Part shown: positions 1 to 9,424 of the stretch, in pieces | How the letters are laid out: every line of letters starts with the position of its first letter | Position numbering within the stretch: position 1 is the first letter of the stretch | DNA from: Nesterenkonia cremea | GTDB lineage: Bacteria; Actinomycetota; Actinomycetes; Actinomycetales; Micrococcaceae | NCBI RefSeq assembly: GCF_014642675.1 | Contig: NZ_BMIS01000002.1 | Span: 62,001-126,000, forward strand | DNA length: 64,000 nucleotides | Reading direction: 5' to 3' | Made by a program: the position numbers and the translations under genes | The notes under the pieces: model-generated | Seen by the model: the letters and a program-made list of their open reading frames with translations, nothing else | What the model was told of the DNA's origin: nothing | Database searches by the model: none

Positions 1-1
1 G

Positions 2-664
2 GTGGCCATCGCCGGCTACACCAACGCCGGCAAGTCCTCGCTGCTGAACCGCCTCACCGACGCCGGTGTGCTGGTGGAGAACGCCCTGTTCGCCACGCTG
101 GATCCCACGGTCCGCAAGGCCAGCACTCCGGACGGCATCGGCTATACACTCTCGGACACGGTCGGGTTCGTCCGTGCCCTGCCCACCCAGCTGGTGGAGG
201 CCTTCCGCTCCACCTTGGAGGAGGTGGCCGACGCCGACCTCATCCTGCACGTGGTGGATGCCTCCCACCCGGAGCCGGAGGGGCAGATCGCCGCAGTGCG
301 CCAGGTCCTCGCCGATGTCGAGGCCCATGAGGTGGACGAGATCATCGTCCTGAACAAGGCCGATGCCGCCGAATGGGACGTGGTGGAGCGCATCCGTCGC
401 CGCGAGCCCCACACGGTGTTGGTCTCGGCCCGCACCGGCGAAGGCGTGGAGGAGCTCAAGGAGCTGATCAGCCAGTCCATCCCGCGGCCCAACGTGCCGC
501 TGGAGCTGCTGGTGCCCTATGCCGACGGGGACATCGTCTCGCGTCTGCACGCCGAGGACGTGGAGATCCTCTCCACCACCTACACCGAGGAAGGCACACA
601 GCTCAGCGTCCGGGTACGCCCGGAGATGACTGCTGACCTGGCGAAGTACCAGGTGACTGCGTGA
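2..664 (+). CDS. hflX: GTPase HflX, 3' part (gene starts before the window)
   Basis: The visible 220 residues begin inside the GTPase domain: the G1 loop GYTNAGKSS is near the first residue, followed by DTVGF (G3) and NKAD (G4). HflX binds the large ribosomal subunit and rescues or splits stalled or heat-damaged ribosomes. The N-terminal HflX domain and the true start are off the left edge, so this is a window-edge truncation, not a pseudogene. The stop TGA overlaps the GTG of the next gene (GTGA), so hflX and the helicase gene are translationally coupled. The identification rests on the HflX-type G1 and switch sequence and the C-terminal tail. Confidence 0.93.
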   Translation: MAIAGYTNAGKSSLLNRLTDAGVLVENALFATLDPTVRKASTPDGIGYTLSDTVGFVRALPTQLVEAFRSTLEEVADADLILHVVDASHPEPEGQIAAVRQVLADVEAHEVDEIIVLNKADAAEWDVVERIRRREPHTVLVSARTGEGVEELKELISQSIPRPNVPLELLVPYADGDIVSRLHAEDVEILSTTYTEEGTQLSVRVRPEMTADLAKYQVTA

Positions 665-2688
665 CCGAGACAGCCACCCGGTCCACCGGCTACACCCAGT
701 CCCTGCAGCTGCTCGACCACGCCGTCTCCGCCATGGGCGGGGTCAAGCGTGAGGGGCAGTCCGAGATGACCAAGACGGTGGCCATGGCGCTGCGGAAGAA
801 GCGGCACCTGCTGGTCCAGGCCGGCACCGGCACCGGTAAGTCCCTGGCCTATCTGGTGCCCGCCGTGGTCCATGCTTTGGACTCCGAGCGCCCGGTGCTG
901 ATCTCCACGGCCACGCTGGCTCTGCAGGCCCAGATCATGGGCCGGGACCTGCCGCGGCTGCTGGAGAACCTGGACGAGGAGCTGGAGAGGCCGGTGGACG
1001 TGGCTCTGGTCAAGGGCCGGGCCAACTATGTGTGCAAGCACAAGCTTGACGGCGGCTTCCCCGAGGAGGACGACGATCAGGCGCTGTTCTCCGTGGCCGC
1101 GGAGCCCGGCGGCGGCGTGAGCACCTTCGAGCCGAGCTCCCGGCTGGGCAAGGAGATCGTCATGCTGCGCGAATGGGCGCAGACCACGGAGACCGGAGAC
1201 CGCGATGACCTGCCCGAGGGTGTGACCGATCGCGCGTGGCGGCAGGTCTCGGTCAACGCCGTGGACTGCATCGGCGCGCGGAAATGCCCGATGGCGGCGG
1301 AGTGCTTCTCCGAGCTGGCTCGGCAGGAGGCCCAGGACGCCGACCTGGTGGTCACCAATCACGCCATGCTGGCCATCGACGCTTTCGAAGGTCTGGAGGT
1401 GCTGCCCGAGCATGATGCGGTGATCGTGGATGAGGCCCATGAGCTGGCCGAGCGGGTGACCTCTGCGGTGACCGCCCAGCTGTCCTCGCAGATGATCCAG
1501 GCGGCTGCCTCCTCGGCCCGCAAGCACACCGCCATCAATGTGGAGGGACTGCAGAGTGCGGCCACAGCGGTGGAGGCCGCCTTCCACCTGGTGGAGTCCG
1601 GGCTGCTGCCCCGTGGGCTCAACCCGCAGCAGTCCGAGGCCGTGGAGCTCGCCCGCAATGCCGCCCGCACGGCGCTGTCGGACTCCAAGCCCTCCGGGGA
1701 TGCAGAGGCCGACGCCGGCCGCAAGACGGCCCGAGCTCGGCTGCAGGCGGTGCAGGACACCGCCAACCGAATGTTGGAGTCCCCGCAGACCCCTGATGTC
1801 ATCTGGTTGAGCCGGCCGGGAAGCTTCAGCCCGGGCAAGGGCTATCAGGAGGCCTCTCTGGAGGAGTCGCCCCTGATCTATGTGGCGCCCACCTCTGTGG
1901 CGGCGCGTCTGCGCGAGGGCCTCTTCGGGGACCGGACTGTGGTGCTGACCTCAGCCACGCTGACCATCGGCGACAGCTTCGACCCGGTGGCCGGGTCCCT
2001 GGGCCTGGTGGGGGAGAAGGCCCCGGACTGGGATGCCGTGGATGTCGGCAGTCCCTTCGACTACCCCAAGCAGGGGATGCTCTATGTGGCCCAGCACCTG
2101 TCGGCGCCCTCGCTGAAGACTGCCGAGCAGCAGCGTGATGAGCTGGCAGGTCTGATCGAGGCCTCGGGCGGGGCCACCCTGGCGCTGTTCTCCTCACGCC
2201 GTGCGGCGGAGGATGCGGCCGAGGACCTGCGGGAGCGGCTGAATGTTCCCATCCTCTGTCAGGGCGACTCGACGATGTCCGCACTGGTCAAACAGTTCGC
2301 CGAGGAGGAGGAGACCTGTCTCTTCGGCACGATGAGCCTCTGGCAGGGAGTGGACGTCCCCGGGCGGTCCTGCCGGCTGGTGGCCATCGACCGGATTCCG
2401 TTCCCTCGGCCGGATGACCCGCTGAACAGTGCGCGCAGCCAGGAGATCGCCCGCAGCGGCGGCAACGGATTCATGCAGGTGGCAGCCACCCATGCGGCCA
2501 CGCGGCTGGCTCAGGGCGCCGGACGCCTGATCAGGACCGCCGAGGACCGCGGAGTGCTGGCCATCCTGGACTCACGGCTGGCCACCGCCCGGTACGGCGG
2601 CTTCCTGAAGAAGTCCATGCCGGACTTCTGGGCCACCACCGACGGTGACGTTGCCCGAGGCGCTCTCTCCCGCCTGGCCACGGGCTGA
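661..2688 (+). CDS. dinG: ATP-dependent DNA helicase, DinG/XPD family
   Basis: This 675-aa superfamily 2 helicase has Walker A AGTGTGKS at about residues 54-61, four cysteines at about 125, 203, 209 and 215 spaced like the XPD/DinG iron-sulfur cluster ligands, DEAH at 257-260, and the late motif QGAGRLIRT. Such enzymes unwind DNA 5' to 3' and resolve R-loops or structured DNA during replication and repair. It starts at GTG inside the hflX stop (GTGA overlap), which fixes the start. It is convergent with lexA, with about 20 bases between the two stops. The family assignment is firm; the substrate is inferred. Confidence 0.92.
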   Translation: MTETATRSTGYTQSLQLLDHAVSAMGGVKREGQSEMTKTVAMALRKKRHLLVQAGTGTGKSLAYLVPAVVHALDSERPVLISTATLALQAQIMGRDLPRLLENLDEELERPVDVALVKGRANYVCKHKLDGGFPEEDDDQALFSVAAEPGGGVSTFEPSSRLGKEIVMLREWAQTTETGDRDDLPEGVTDRAWRQVSVNAVDCIGARKCPMAAECFSELARQEAQDADLVVTNHAMLAIDAFEGLEVLPEHDAVIVDEAHELAERVTSAVTAQLSSQMIQAAASSARKHTAINVEGLQSAATAVEAAFHLVESGLLPRGLNPQQSEAVELARNAARTALSDSKPSGDAEADAGRKTARARLQAVQDTANRMLESPQTPDVIWLSRPGSFSPGKGYQEASLEESPLIYVAPTSVAARLREGLFGDRTVVLTSATLTIGDSFDPVAGSLGLVGEKAPDWDAVDVGSPFDYPKQGMLYVAQHLSAPSLKTAEQQRDELAGLIEASGGATLALFSSRRAAEDAAEDLRERLNVPILCQGDSTMSALVKQFAEEEETCLFGTMSLWQGVDVPGRSCRLVAIDRIPFPRPDDPLNSARSQEIARSGGNGFMQVAATHAATRLAQGAGRLIRTAEDRGVLAILDSRLATARYGGFLKKSMPDFWATTDGDVARGALSRLATG

Positions 2689-2707
2689 GCGGGAGAGAGC
2701 TGAGCGC

Positions 2708-3424
2708 TCAGAGGCTGCGCAGCACGGTGACGACTTTGCCCATGATGCTGGCCTCGTCACCCAGGATGGGTTCGTACATGCGGTTCTGCGGCAGCAGCCA
2801 CAGGTGCCCGTCCCTGCGCTTGAGCGTCTTCACCGTGGCCTCCTCATCCAGGAGTGCTGCGACGATATCGCCGTTCTCAGCATCCTGCTGGCCACGCACC
2901 ACCACCCAGTCGTCCTCGAAGATCCCGGCCTCGATCATGGAGTCTCCGCGGACCTGAAGCATGAACAGCTCGCCCTCACCGGTGAGCTGGCGCGGCAGCG
3001 GCATGACGTCCTCCACCTGCTGCTCAGCGAGGATCGGACCGCCGGCGGCGATGCGTCCCACCAGAGGCACATCGGCGGTGCGCGAATCAGAGTCTGCCCG
3101 GTAGGCGTCCAGATCGGCCACCGGTGCAGCGGACTCGGCAGCCTCCTGGCCGGCCTCCTGCAGGAGCAGCTGACCGGAGGAGTCGCGGATGACCTCCATC
3201 GCCCGGGGCTTGCCGGGCACACGCTTGAGATAGCCCATCTCCTGCAGGCGAGCCAGCTGGTGAGTCACCGAGGAGAGGGAGGCCAGGCCGCAGGCATCGC
3301 CGATCTCACGCATGGACGGCGGGTAGCTCCGCTCCGCCAGTGACTCCTGGATGATGTCCACGATGCGGCGCTGCCGCTCGGTCAAGCGGGGGACGGTGTC
3401 TCCCTCTGCTGTGTTCCTGGCCAT
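2708..3424 (-). CDS. lexA: SOS transcriptional repressor LexA
   Basis: This 238-aa protein has an N-terminal winged helix (about residues 12-78), a linker, and a C-terminal S24 self-cleavage domain. The cleavage site is Ala127-Gly128 (RIAAGGP); the catalytic dyad is Ser162 (RGDSMI) and Lys199 (ATVKTLKR). LexA represses DNA-damage genes and autoproteolyses when RecA-ssDNA filaments form. It is divergent from a LysM membrane protein gene across a 220-bp AT-richer intergenic region holding a LexA-box-like site. This lexA/LysM pairing matches lexA-yneA in Bacillus and lexA-Rv2719c in mycobacteria (family knowledge). Confidence 0.97.
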   Translation of the reverse strand: MARNTAEGDTVPRLTERQRRIVDIIQESLAERSYPPSMREIGDACGLASLSSVTHQLARLQEMGYLKRVPGKPRAMEVIRDSSGQLLLQEAGQEAAESAAPVADLDAYRADSDSRTADVPLVGRIAAGGPILAEQQVEDVMPLPRQLTGEGELFMLQVRGDSMIEAGIFEDDWVVVRGQQDAENGDIVAALLDEEATVKTLKRRDGHLWLLPQNRMYEPILGDEASIMGKVVTVLRSL

Positions 3425-3524
3425 TGCTCTGCCTCTCTTGCCGTTGCGGACACCCTGGAGGAGTGCCCTGCAGATCTGCCTGTCACGGATTCATGTCAGT
3501 GCCTGCTGATGGACTGTGCCGTAT

Positions 3525-3607
3525 TCGAAGATATGACCAGATTACTCGAAATCGTAGACGTGTTCCATGATTTTCGAGGCCGCGCCTGGAACATACTCGA
3601 AGATATG
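3525..3607. repeat. Direct repeat TCGAAGATATG in the lexA upstream region
   Basis: The 11-base word TCGAAGATATG occurs at 3525-3535 and again at 3597-3607. The core TCGAA also occurs at 3546-3550 and, inside the LexA-like box, at 3629-3633. Between them lies the inverted pair TGTTCCA (3561-3567) and TGGAACA (3587-3593). The region is AT-richer than its surroundings and carries the divergent lexA and LysM-gene promoters. A role as extra operator sites is inference. Confidence 0.5.
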
Positions 3608-3617
3608 TGCTAAAAAT

Positions 3618-3631
3618 AGAACACAGGTTCG
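3618..3631 (+). promoter_or_regulatory. LexA-box-like operator (SOS box)
   Basis: AGAACACAGGTTCG matches the Gram-positive/actinobacterial SOS box CGAAC-N4-GTTCG at nine of ten defined positions (first C is A). It lies 17 bases before the ATG of the LysM gene and about 190 bases from the lexA start, so it most directly controls the LysM gene. Binding is inferred from consensus match and context. Confidence 0.75.
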
Positions 3632-3647
3632 AAAGAGAGGATCCATC

Positions 3648-3974
3648 ATGCACACCACGATGCGGCTCACCCGACGCGGTCGACTGCTGGTCTTCGGCAT
3701 GCCCGCCCTGGCTCTGCTGACTGCCTTCGTGGTCGGGATGTTCTTCCTGGCCGGTGCACTGGTCAATCAGGCCCAGGCGTCCTCCGCCGAGGTCCCCGGT
3801 GTCAACGCTGAAGAGGTCCAGGTCGGTGCCGGCGACACCCTCTGGGACATGGCCTCCGAGGTGGACTCCGATCAGGAGGTCCGCGAGCTGATCTCGCAGA
3901 TCGCGGAGCTCAACGGGCTGGAGAGCTCCGAGCTGGAGCCCGGCCAGACCCTCTTCGTCCCGGTGGAGGACTGA
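3648..3974 (+). CDS. LysM membrane protein, probable SOS-induced cell division inhibitor (YneA/DivS/ChiZ-like)
   Basis: This 108-aa protein has a short basic N-terminus, one membrane segment (about residues 14-40) and an extracytoplasmic LysM domain (about 57-105: VGAGDTLWDMA ... GQTLFVPVE). The ATG at 3648, after a GAGAGGA ribosome site, is preferred over an in-frame codon at 3567 because it gives a normal N-in membrane anchor. Divergent single-pass LysM proteins next to lexA delay division after DNA damage (YneA in Bacillus, Rv2719c in M. tuberculosis, DivS in Corynebacterium). Function is inferred from architecture, position and the SOS box; no hydrolase motif is visible. Confidence 0.85.
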   Translation: MHTTMRLTRRGRLLVFGMPALALLTAFVVGMFFLAGALVNQAQASSAEVPGVNAEEVQVGAGDTLWDMASEVDSDQEVRELISQIAELNGLESSELEPGQTLFVPVED

Positions 3975-4018
3975 CCCGCGCACTGAAGCCGACCGGGCTT
4001 CGCCGATAGGATGGCCGG

Positions 4019-5188
4019 GTGACGACACCGCAGGAAGACTCGAAGAAACAGCGCTCCCAGAAGCTCGCGGCCCTGCCGCTGCGTGAGGAGCTGCGCGGGC
4101 AGGAGCCCTACGGCGCTCCTCAGCTCACCGTCCCGGCCATGCTCAACGTCAATGAGACGACCTATGACGTTCCCGCCGATGTGGTGGAGGCGATCACCGA
4201 GCAGGTCCGGCGCGCGGCCACCGAGCTGAACCGCTATCCGGACCGCGAGTTCACCGCCCTGCGGGAGAAGCTCGCCCACTACCTCAGCCGGGAGAGCTCA
4301 TTGGAGGCTCCGCTGAGTGCGGAGAGCATCTGGGCCGCCAACGGCTCCAACGAGATCATGCAGCACATCTTCCAGGCTTTCGCCGGGCCGGGGCGCTCCG
4401 TGCTCTCCTTCCCTCCCACCTACTCCATGTACCCCCTCTACGCGCGGGGAACCTACAGCGACTACATCGCCGGTGAGCGCGAGGAGGACTTCACTCAGTC
4501 GCCCGAGAGCGTGGCGCAGCAGATCAGGGCCCACCGTCCCAATGTGGTGATCCTCTGCTCACCGAACAACCCCACCGGCACCGCCCTCAGTCTGGATGTG
4601 GTCGAGGCCGCCTATGAGGCCGGTGAGGATTCCCAGGCCATGGTCATCGTCGATGAGGCCTACGGCGAGTTTCGGCAGCAGGGCACCCCCTCGGCGCTGG
4701 AGCTGCTGCCCGGCCGCGAGAGGCTCATCGTCTCCCGGACCATGAGCAAGGCCTTCGCCCTGGCCGGGGGGCGGCTCGGCTATCTCGCCGCAGCCCCCGA
4801 GGTCGCCGACGCCCTGCGTCTGGTGCGCCTGCCCTACCACCTCTCAGCCGTCACCCAGGCCGCCGCAGAGGCCGCCCTGGACCACAGCCAGGCGCTCATG
4901 GCCAATGTGGAGCGCATCAAGACCCAGCGTGACCGGATCGTCTCCGAGCTGGGGGAGATGGGCCTGGATCCGAAACCTTCTGACGCAAACTTCGTCTTCT
5001 TCGGGGGTCTGCAGGACGAGAAGACGGCCTGGCAGCACCTTCTGGAGGACGGCATCCTCATCCGCGATGTCGGGATTCCCAGGCATCTGCGGGTCACCGC
5101 AGGAACCGAGGAGGAGACCACCTCCTTCCTGGAGTCGCTGCGGCAGCACCTCGCGGCCGAGTCTCCCCGTGCAGCGGCCCGCGGATAG
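4019..5188 (+). CDS. hisC: Histidinol-phosphate aminotransferase
   Basis: This 389-aa class I/II PLP aminotransferase converts imidazole acetol-phosphate to histidinol phosphate. Visible family features are the ANGSNE and SPNNPTGT segments and the PLP lysine in [17 protein letters not shown] (Lys244). A -10 element TAGGAT (4007-4012) lies 6 bases before the GTG, which implies a leaderless transcript and supports this start. It is followed 11 bases later by hisB. hisD, which often precedes hisC in actinobacteria, is absent here; the upstream gene is the LysM protein. Confidence 0.95.
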   Translation: MTTPQEDSKKQRSQKLAALPLREELRGQEPYGAPQLTVPAMLNVNETTYDVPADVVEAITEQVRRAATELNRYPDREFTALREKLAHYLSRESSLEAPLSAESIWAANGSNEIMQHIFQAFAGPGRSVLSFPPTYSMYPLYARGTYSDYIAGEREEDFTQSPESVAQQIRAHRPNVVILCSPNNPTGTALSLDVVEAAYEAGEDSQAMVIVDEAYGEFRQQGTPSALELLPGRERLIVSRTMSKAFALAGGRLGYLAAAPEVADALRLVRLPYHLSAVTQAAAEAALDHSQALMANVERIKTQRDRIVSELGEMGLDPKPSDANFVFFGGLQDEKTAWQHLLEDGILIRDVGIPRHLRVTAGTEEETTSFLESLRQHLAAESPRAAARG

Positions 5189-5199
5189 ACTGGCTGACT

Positions 5200-5832
5200 A
5201 TGGGAGCAGAACAGAACCAGGCGCAGCTGATCGGTGACCGTGTGGCCGAGATGGAGCGCATCACCAGTGAGTCCAGTGTGAAGGTCCGGATGGATCTCGA
5301 CGGCACCGGCCGGTCGAACATCAGCACCAGCGTGCCGTTCTACGACCATATGCTGACCGCCCTGGCCAAACACTCGCTGATCGACCTCGACGTCGAGGCC
5401 ACCGGCGACACCCACATCGACGTCCACCACACCGTTGAGGACACCGCCATCGTCCTGGGCGAGGTGCTGCGCACCGCTCTGGGTGATAAGCGCGGCATCC
5501 GCCGCTTCGGCGAGGCCACCGTCCCGCTGGACGAGGCCTTGGCCCACGCCGTGGTCGACGTCTCCGGGCGTCCCTACCTGGTGCACAGCGGTGAGCCGGA
5601 GGGCCAGCAGTACCATCTGATCGGCGGCCACTTCACCGGTTCCATGACCCGCCACGTCTTCGAGGCGATCACCTACCACTCGGGGATCTGCCTGCATATG
5701 CGCCTGCTCGGCGGCCGGGATCCGCACCACATCGTCGAGGCGCAGTTCAAAGCCTTCGCTCGCGCCCTGCGCGCCGCCGTGGAGAGCGACCCCCGAACCG
5801 ATGACATCCCGTCCACGAAGGGAGCCCTCTGA
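5200..5832 (+). CDS. hisB: Imidazoleglycerol-phosphate dehydratase
   Basis: This 210-aa monofunctional IGP dehydratase carries the metal-binding HHTVED motif near the middle and the second histidine cluster ([16 protein letters not shown]) near the C-terminus. It dehydrates imidazole glycerol phosphate to imidazole acetol-phosphate. The ATG is 8 bases after a TAGACT -10 element (5186-5191) inside the end of hisC, so hisB can also be transcribed from its own leaderless promoter. The stop overlaps the hisH ATG (TGATG). Confidence 0.95.
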   Translation: MGAEQNQAQLIGDRVAEMERITSESSVKVRMDLDGTGRSNISTSVPFYDHMLTALAKHSLIDLDVEATGDTHIDVHHTVEDTAIVLGEVLRTALGDKRGIRRFGEATVPLDEALAHAVVDVSGRPYLVHSGEPEGQQYHLIGGHFTGSMTRHVFEAITYHSGICLHMRLLGGRDPHHIVEAQFKAFARALRAAVESDPRTDDIPSTKGAL

Positions 5833-6470
5833 TGGCGGCACCCGAGGTCGTCGTCCTCGACTACGGCTCGGGGAACGTCCACTCGGCAGTGCGCGCCCTG
5901 GAGCGCGCCGGCGCCTCCGTCTCCCTGACCCGGGACACCGATGCCGTGCTCAACGCTCATGGCCTCGTGGTCCCGGGCGTGGGCGCCTTCGCCGCCGTCA
6001 TGGACGCGCTGAAGGCCATCGATGCTCCGCGCTGGATCGGTCGCCGCATCGCCGGTGGACGACCGGTCCTGGGCATCTGCGTGGGACATCAGATCCTCTT
6101 CGAACGCGGCGTGGAGCACGGCATCCCCGCCGAGGGCATGGGGGAGTGGCCCGGTGAGGTCACCGCCCTTCCCGAGGACGCTGTGGTTCCGCACATGGGG
6201 TGGAACACCGTCCGTCCGCCGGAGGGCAGCGTGCTCTTCGAGGGCATCGAGGACGAGCGGTTCTACTTCGTGCACTCCTACGCGGTGCAGAACTGGAGCT
6301 TCGATGTCACCATCCCGGAGATGTCCCAGCCGAAGGTGACCTGGTCCCACCACGGCGCCGACTTCATCGCGGCGGTGGAGAACGGGCCGCTCTCCGCAGC
6401 ACAGTTCCACCCGGAGAAGTCCGGCGACGCCGGCATGCAGCTGCTGCGCAACTGGACCACCAGCCTGTAG
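5832..6470 (+). CDS. hisH: Imidazole glycerol phosphate synthase, glutamine amidotransferase subunit
   Basis: This 212-aa class I glutamine amidotransferase has nucleophile Cys83 (LGICVGHQ) and the His193/Glu195 pair (QFHPEKS). HisH supplies ammonia to HisF, which closes the imidazole ring and releases AICAR. The ATG overlaps the hisB stop by one base. The partner hisF is not in the window. Confidence 0.95.
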   Translation: MAAPEVVVLDYGSGNVHSAVRALERAGASVSLTRDTDAVLNAHGLVVPGVGAFAAVMDALKAIDAPRWIGRRIAGGRPVLGICVGHQILFERGVEHGIPAEGMGEWPGEVTALPEDAVVPHMGWNTVRPPEGSVLFEGIEDERFYFVHSYAVQNWSFDVTIPEMSQPKVTWSHHGADFIAAVENGPLSAAQFHPEKSGDAGMQLLRNWTTSL

Positions 6471-6489
6471 AGGAAAAAGAGAGAGACTC

Positions 6490-7254
6490 ATGACTGACAC
6501 TGACACCACTGTGCCCGGCGGCGTTCCGGCCCTGGAGCTGCTGCCCGCCGTCGACGTCGCCGATGGTCAGGCCGTGCGCCTGGTCCAGGGCGAGGCCGGC
6601 TCGGAGACCGGCTACGGCGATCCGCTCGAGGCCGCACTGACCTGGCAGCAGCAGGGCGCTGAGTGGATCCACCTGGTGGACCTCGACGCCGCCTTCGGCC
6701 GCGGGAACAACCGCGAGGTCATGCGCCGGGTGGTGGATGAGATCGACATCAAGATCGAGCTCTCCGGCGGCATCCGAGACGATGAATCCCTGGACCGAGC
6801 CCTGGAATTCGGCGCAGCCCGGGTCAACCTGGGCACCGCCGCCCTGGAGGATCCGGACTGGACCGCCCGCGCCATCGAGCGTCATGGCGATGCCATCGCA
6901 GTGGGCCTCGACGTGCGCGGCGAGACGCTGGCCGCCCGCGGCTGGACCAAGGAGGGCGGCAACCTCTGGGAGGTCCTGGAGCGCCTGGAGAGCGCCGGCT
7001 GCCCGCGCTATGTGGTCACTGACGTCACCAAGGACGGCACCCTGCGCGGCCCCAACACCGAGCTGCTGGCCCAGGTCAGCGCCAAGACCAACAAGCCTGT
7101 GGTGGCCTCCGGCGGCATCTCCTCCATCGAGGACGTCCAAGCCCTGGCCGCCATGGTCTCCTCCGGAGTGGAGGGCGCCATCATGGGCAAGGCCCTCTAT
7201 GCCGGCAAGTTCACCCTGCCCGAGGCGCTGAAGGCGGCTGCACAGTCCGCATGA
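6490..7254 (+). CDS. priA: Phosphoribosyl isomerase (HisA, probably bifunctional PriA)
   Basis: This 254-aa (beta/alpha)8 barrel has the HisA-type catalytic aspartates in [10 protein letters not shown] and [14 protein letters not shown]. Actinobacterial HisA (PriA) usually performs both the HisA and the TrpF isomerisations when no separate trpF exists; dual function here is inferred from taxonomy, since the rest of the genome is not visible. A GAGAGA ribosome site precedes the ATG. The stop overlaps the next ATG (ATGA). Confidence 0.9.
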   Translation: MTDTDTTVPGGVPALELLPAVDVADGQAVRLVQGEAGSETGYGDPLEAALTWQQQGAEWIHLVDLDAAFGRGNNREVMRRVVDEIDIKIELSGGIRDDESLDRALEFGAARVNLGTAALEDPDWTARAIERHGDAIAVGLDVRGETLAARGWTKEGGNLWEVLERLESAGCPRYVVTDVTKDGTLRGPNTELLAQVSAKTNKPVVASGGISSIEDVQALAAMVSSGVEGAIMGKALYAGKFTLPEALKAAAQSA

Positions 7255-8114
7255 GCGGCAACGAGCTTCCCGGGCACATCGCGGCGCTGCTGCAGCGGCA
7301 GAACCGCGATGAGGACGGACACGCCGCCGACTCCGCGGGGATCACCTGGGAGGGGCGCGACCTCTCCGGTGAGGGCAACCCGCTGCACACCTTCGACGGC
7401 GACGACGGCCTGGCCGCCCCCAGTCTGGTCCGTGCCCGGGAGGCTCTCATCGCCGGTGAGGCCGCTGAGGCCGACTTCGTGGCGGCCCTGGCCGGTGTCC
7501 GGCTCTTCGTGCCGGTGCTGGCCACCGGCGAGGGCGACGCCGAGCACGGGGATAAGCAGTCCGACATCTCGCTGATCAGCATCCGTTCCAAGGACGGGCG
7601 GCGGACCATGCCGGTCTTCTCCTCAGTGGAGGCGCTGACCGGCTGGCACTCCGAGGCCCGGCCCGTGGCCGCAGAGACCGAGCGGGTCATGCTGGCCGCC
7701 CTGGCCGAGGACGCCGAGCTGGTGGTCCTGGACCCCGGCTCCGAGCTGGCCTTCGTGGTTCGTACCCCTGCCGTCACCGCCCTGGCCCAGGGCAAGCAGT
7801 GGACGCCGGCCTATGCCGATATGGAGGTGGCCCAGGCGCTGGAGGGGATCCTGCCCGAATGCCCAGGGGTCCAGCGCCTGGAAGTCCGCCCTGCCCAGGG
7901 CATCGCCTCAGTGACCGTCTCAGGCCGGCCGGTGGCCGGCGGCGGTGCGGGGCCGGAGCTGCTGGTCGGCGTCGTGCCCGAGCACAGCCTGGATGAGGTG
8001 GATGTGCGCCTGGCGCTGGCCAGTGTCCAGGCTGCGCTGGGCGATCTCCAGCTGCTGCGCGAGCGTGCCGATTCGGTCACGCTCACTGTTCTTCCTCAGC
8101 AGCCTCCGCGTTAG
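7251..8114 (+). CDS. SseB family protein
   Basis: This 287-aa soluble protein has an SseB-like N-terminal domain (about residues 55-185: LFVPVLAT ... [13 protein letters not shown] ... [14 protein letters not shown]) and a C-terminal extension. SseB-family proteins follow priA in many Micrococcaceae, but their biochemical role is unknown. The ATG overlaps the priA stop, so it is the last gene of the histidine operon. Its last 32 bases overlap the 3' end of the convergent marR-like gene. Confidence 0.8.
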   Translation: MSGNELPGHIAALLQRQNRDEDGHAADSAGITWEGRDLSGEGNPLHTFDGDDGLAAPSLVRAREALIAGEAAEADFVAALAGVRLFVPVLATGEGDAEHGDKQSDISLISIRSKDGRRTMPVFSSVEALTGWHSEARPVAAETERVMLAALAEDAELVVLDPGSELAFVVRTPAVTALAQGKQWTPAYADMEVAQALEGILPECPGVQRLEVRPAQGIASVTVSGRPVAGGGAGPELLVGVVPEHSLDEVDVRLALASVQAALGDLQLLRERADSVTLTVLPQQPPR

Positions 8115-8568
8115 CCACCGTCTCCTGGATCTGCACGCAGATCTGTTGCAGCACTGCGGCCTGCTCATCGTCCAGGGCCGGGTGGAAGAGCTGCTTGATG
8201 TGCTGTCCGTGCACGGCGCGAGCCTCCTCGAAGACGGCCACACCCTCCTCGGTCAGCTGGGCGGTCATGCCGCGGCGATCGTTCGGATCGGTGCACCGGG
8301 TGATCAGCCCACGGGTCTGCAGGGCTTTGACCTGGTAGGACAGCCGTGAGGGGGAGAAGACCATGCGCTCAGCGAGTTCGCCCATGCGCAGCTGGTTGCC
8401 CCCGGCCTCAGCCAGCAGGAGCAGCAGGTTGTAGTCGCTCAGCCGCAGGCCGGTGGTGGAGAAGAGCCGCTTCTCCATGCGGTCGCTGATCACGGCGGAG
8501 GTCTCGAAGAAGGCGCGCCAGGCGTGGGCTTTGGGGGAGAACCCGGTGAGATTGTGCTGGGCGGACAT
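8083..8568 (-). CDS. MarR family transcriptional regulator
   Basis: This 161-aa protein has the MarR winged-helix arrangement: an N-terminal dimerisation helix, DYNLLLLLAEAGGNQLRMGELAERMVFSPS as helix-turn-helix, and the wing segment GLITRCTDPNDRRG with the conserved DxR. MarR proteins sense phenolics, oxidants or antibiotics. No target is evident: the upstream gene on this strand is a PepSY lipoprotein separated by a terminator, so the regulator is probably monocistronic. It overlaps the convergent SseB gene by 32 bases. Confidence 0.9.
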   Translation of the reverse strand: MSAQHNLTGFSPKAHAWRAFFETSAVISDRMEKRLFSTTGLRLSDYNLLLLLAEAGGNQLRMGELAERMVFSPSRLSYQVKALQTRGLITRCTDPNDRRGMTAQLTEEGVAVFEEARAVHGQHIKQLFHPALDDEQAAVLQQICVQIQETVANAEAAEEEQ

Positions 8569-8603
8569 CCCTTACACCTCCCGATAAGCGTGTGCCGACA
8601 CGA

Positions 8604-8638
8604 AGAATGGCCCGGCTCGTACAGAGCCAGGCCATTCT
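8604..8638 (-). terminator. Intrinsic terminator hairpin
   Basis: Arms of 15 bases (AGAATGGCCcGGCTC and GAGCCaGGCCATTCT, one mismatch) flank a 5-base loop. It lies directly after the PepSY lipoprotein gene and before the marR-like gene on the minus strand, so it should end the lipoprotein transcript. Confidence 0.8.
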
Positions 8639-8660
8639 ATCCGGTCATGCCGCAGAGGGC

Positions 8661-9338
8661 TCAGGAGTCGGTCTTGAGGACCTCTCCGGTGGCCACATCC
8701 ACGTAGACCTCGACGTCGTTGGCCAGCTCGACCTCCCAGACCACTGTGCCGTCCTCGGTGTCCAGCTCGGCCTGTTCCACCTCAGCGCCGCCCTCCTCGG
8801 CGGCGGTGGTCAGGGCCTCGATGATGTCGATCTCAACAGCCTCGGCCTTCTCCTGGTCGTCACTGTCGATGCCGTCGTCCTCAGTGTCGATGATCTCGAA
8901 GCTCTCGCGGTCCACCTCGAGCTCCCACTCGGTCTGACCGTCATAGACGAAGATCTCGAAGTACTCGTCATCGGTGTCCAGCTCGGTGACCACGCCGTCG
9001 GGGTACTCGTCCAGAGCGGCCTCGATGGCCTGGAACAGCGGCTCATCGGGCGTCTCACCGTCCTCATCCTCGGTTGCGGCGCCATCCTGCGCGGCCTGGT
9101 CGTCGGCGTCATCCTGCTGGTCGTCCTGGGCTGCGTCCTCCTGAGCGACGTCGTCCTGGTCGTCAGCCTGATCGCCGTTCTCAGTGCCCACGGTGACCGG
9201 CGAATCCGGCTCACCGTTGCCCTCGGTGTCCAGGGCGTCGTCGGGGCCGCAGGCGGTCAGTGCCAGGGCGCCGACGGCGGCCACGGAGAGGAGTGCGAAG
9301 GGGGCCTTGCGAGCGGTGGTCATCTCTGTATTCATCAT
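8661..9338 (-). CDS. PepSY domain lipoprotein
   Basis: This protein (up to 225 aa) has a lipoprotein signal peptide with lipobox LTAC at about residues 27-30, a very acidic Asp/Gln-rich low-complexity linker (about 50-95), then two PepSY-like repeats (about 100-155 and 160-225; FQAIEAALDEYPDG ... and IDIIEALTTAAEEGG ... with EVDVATGEVL-type ends). PepSY domains are thought to bind or inhibit peptidases or act in envelope sensing; the exact role is unknown. Three near-terminal ATGs (9338, 9335, 9323) make the start uncertain. A second lipoprotein of the same type is encoded directly upstream. Confidence 0.85.
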   Translation of the reverse strand: MMNTEMTTARKAPFALLSVAAVGALALTACGPDDALDTEGNGEPDSPVTVGTENGDQADDQDDVAQEDAAQDDQQDDADDQAAQDGAATEDEDGETPDEPLFQAIEAALDEYPDGVVTELDTDDEYFEIFVYDGQTEWELEVDRESFEIIDTEDDGIDSDDQEKAEAVEIDIIEALTTAAEEGGAEVEQAELDTEDGTVVWEVELANDVEVYVDVATGEVLKTDS

Positions 9339-9424
9339 GACTCCATTCTGCGGATGCCGGATGAGAAGACGATGAGACGTCGCAGGGGCGTCGTGTCTCA
9401 GTGGAGTTTCGCCTCAGTCGACCC

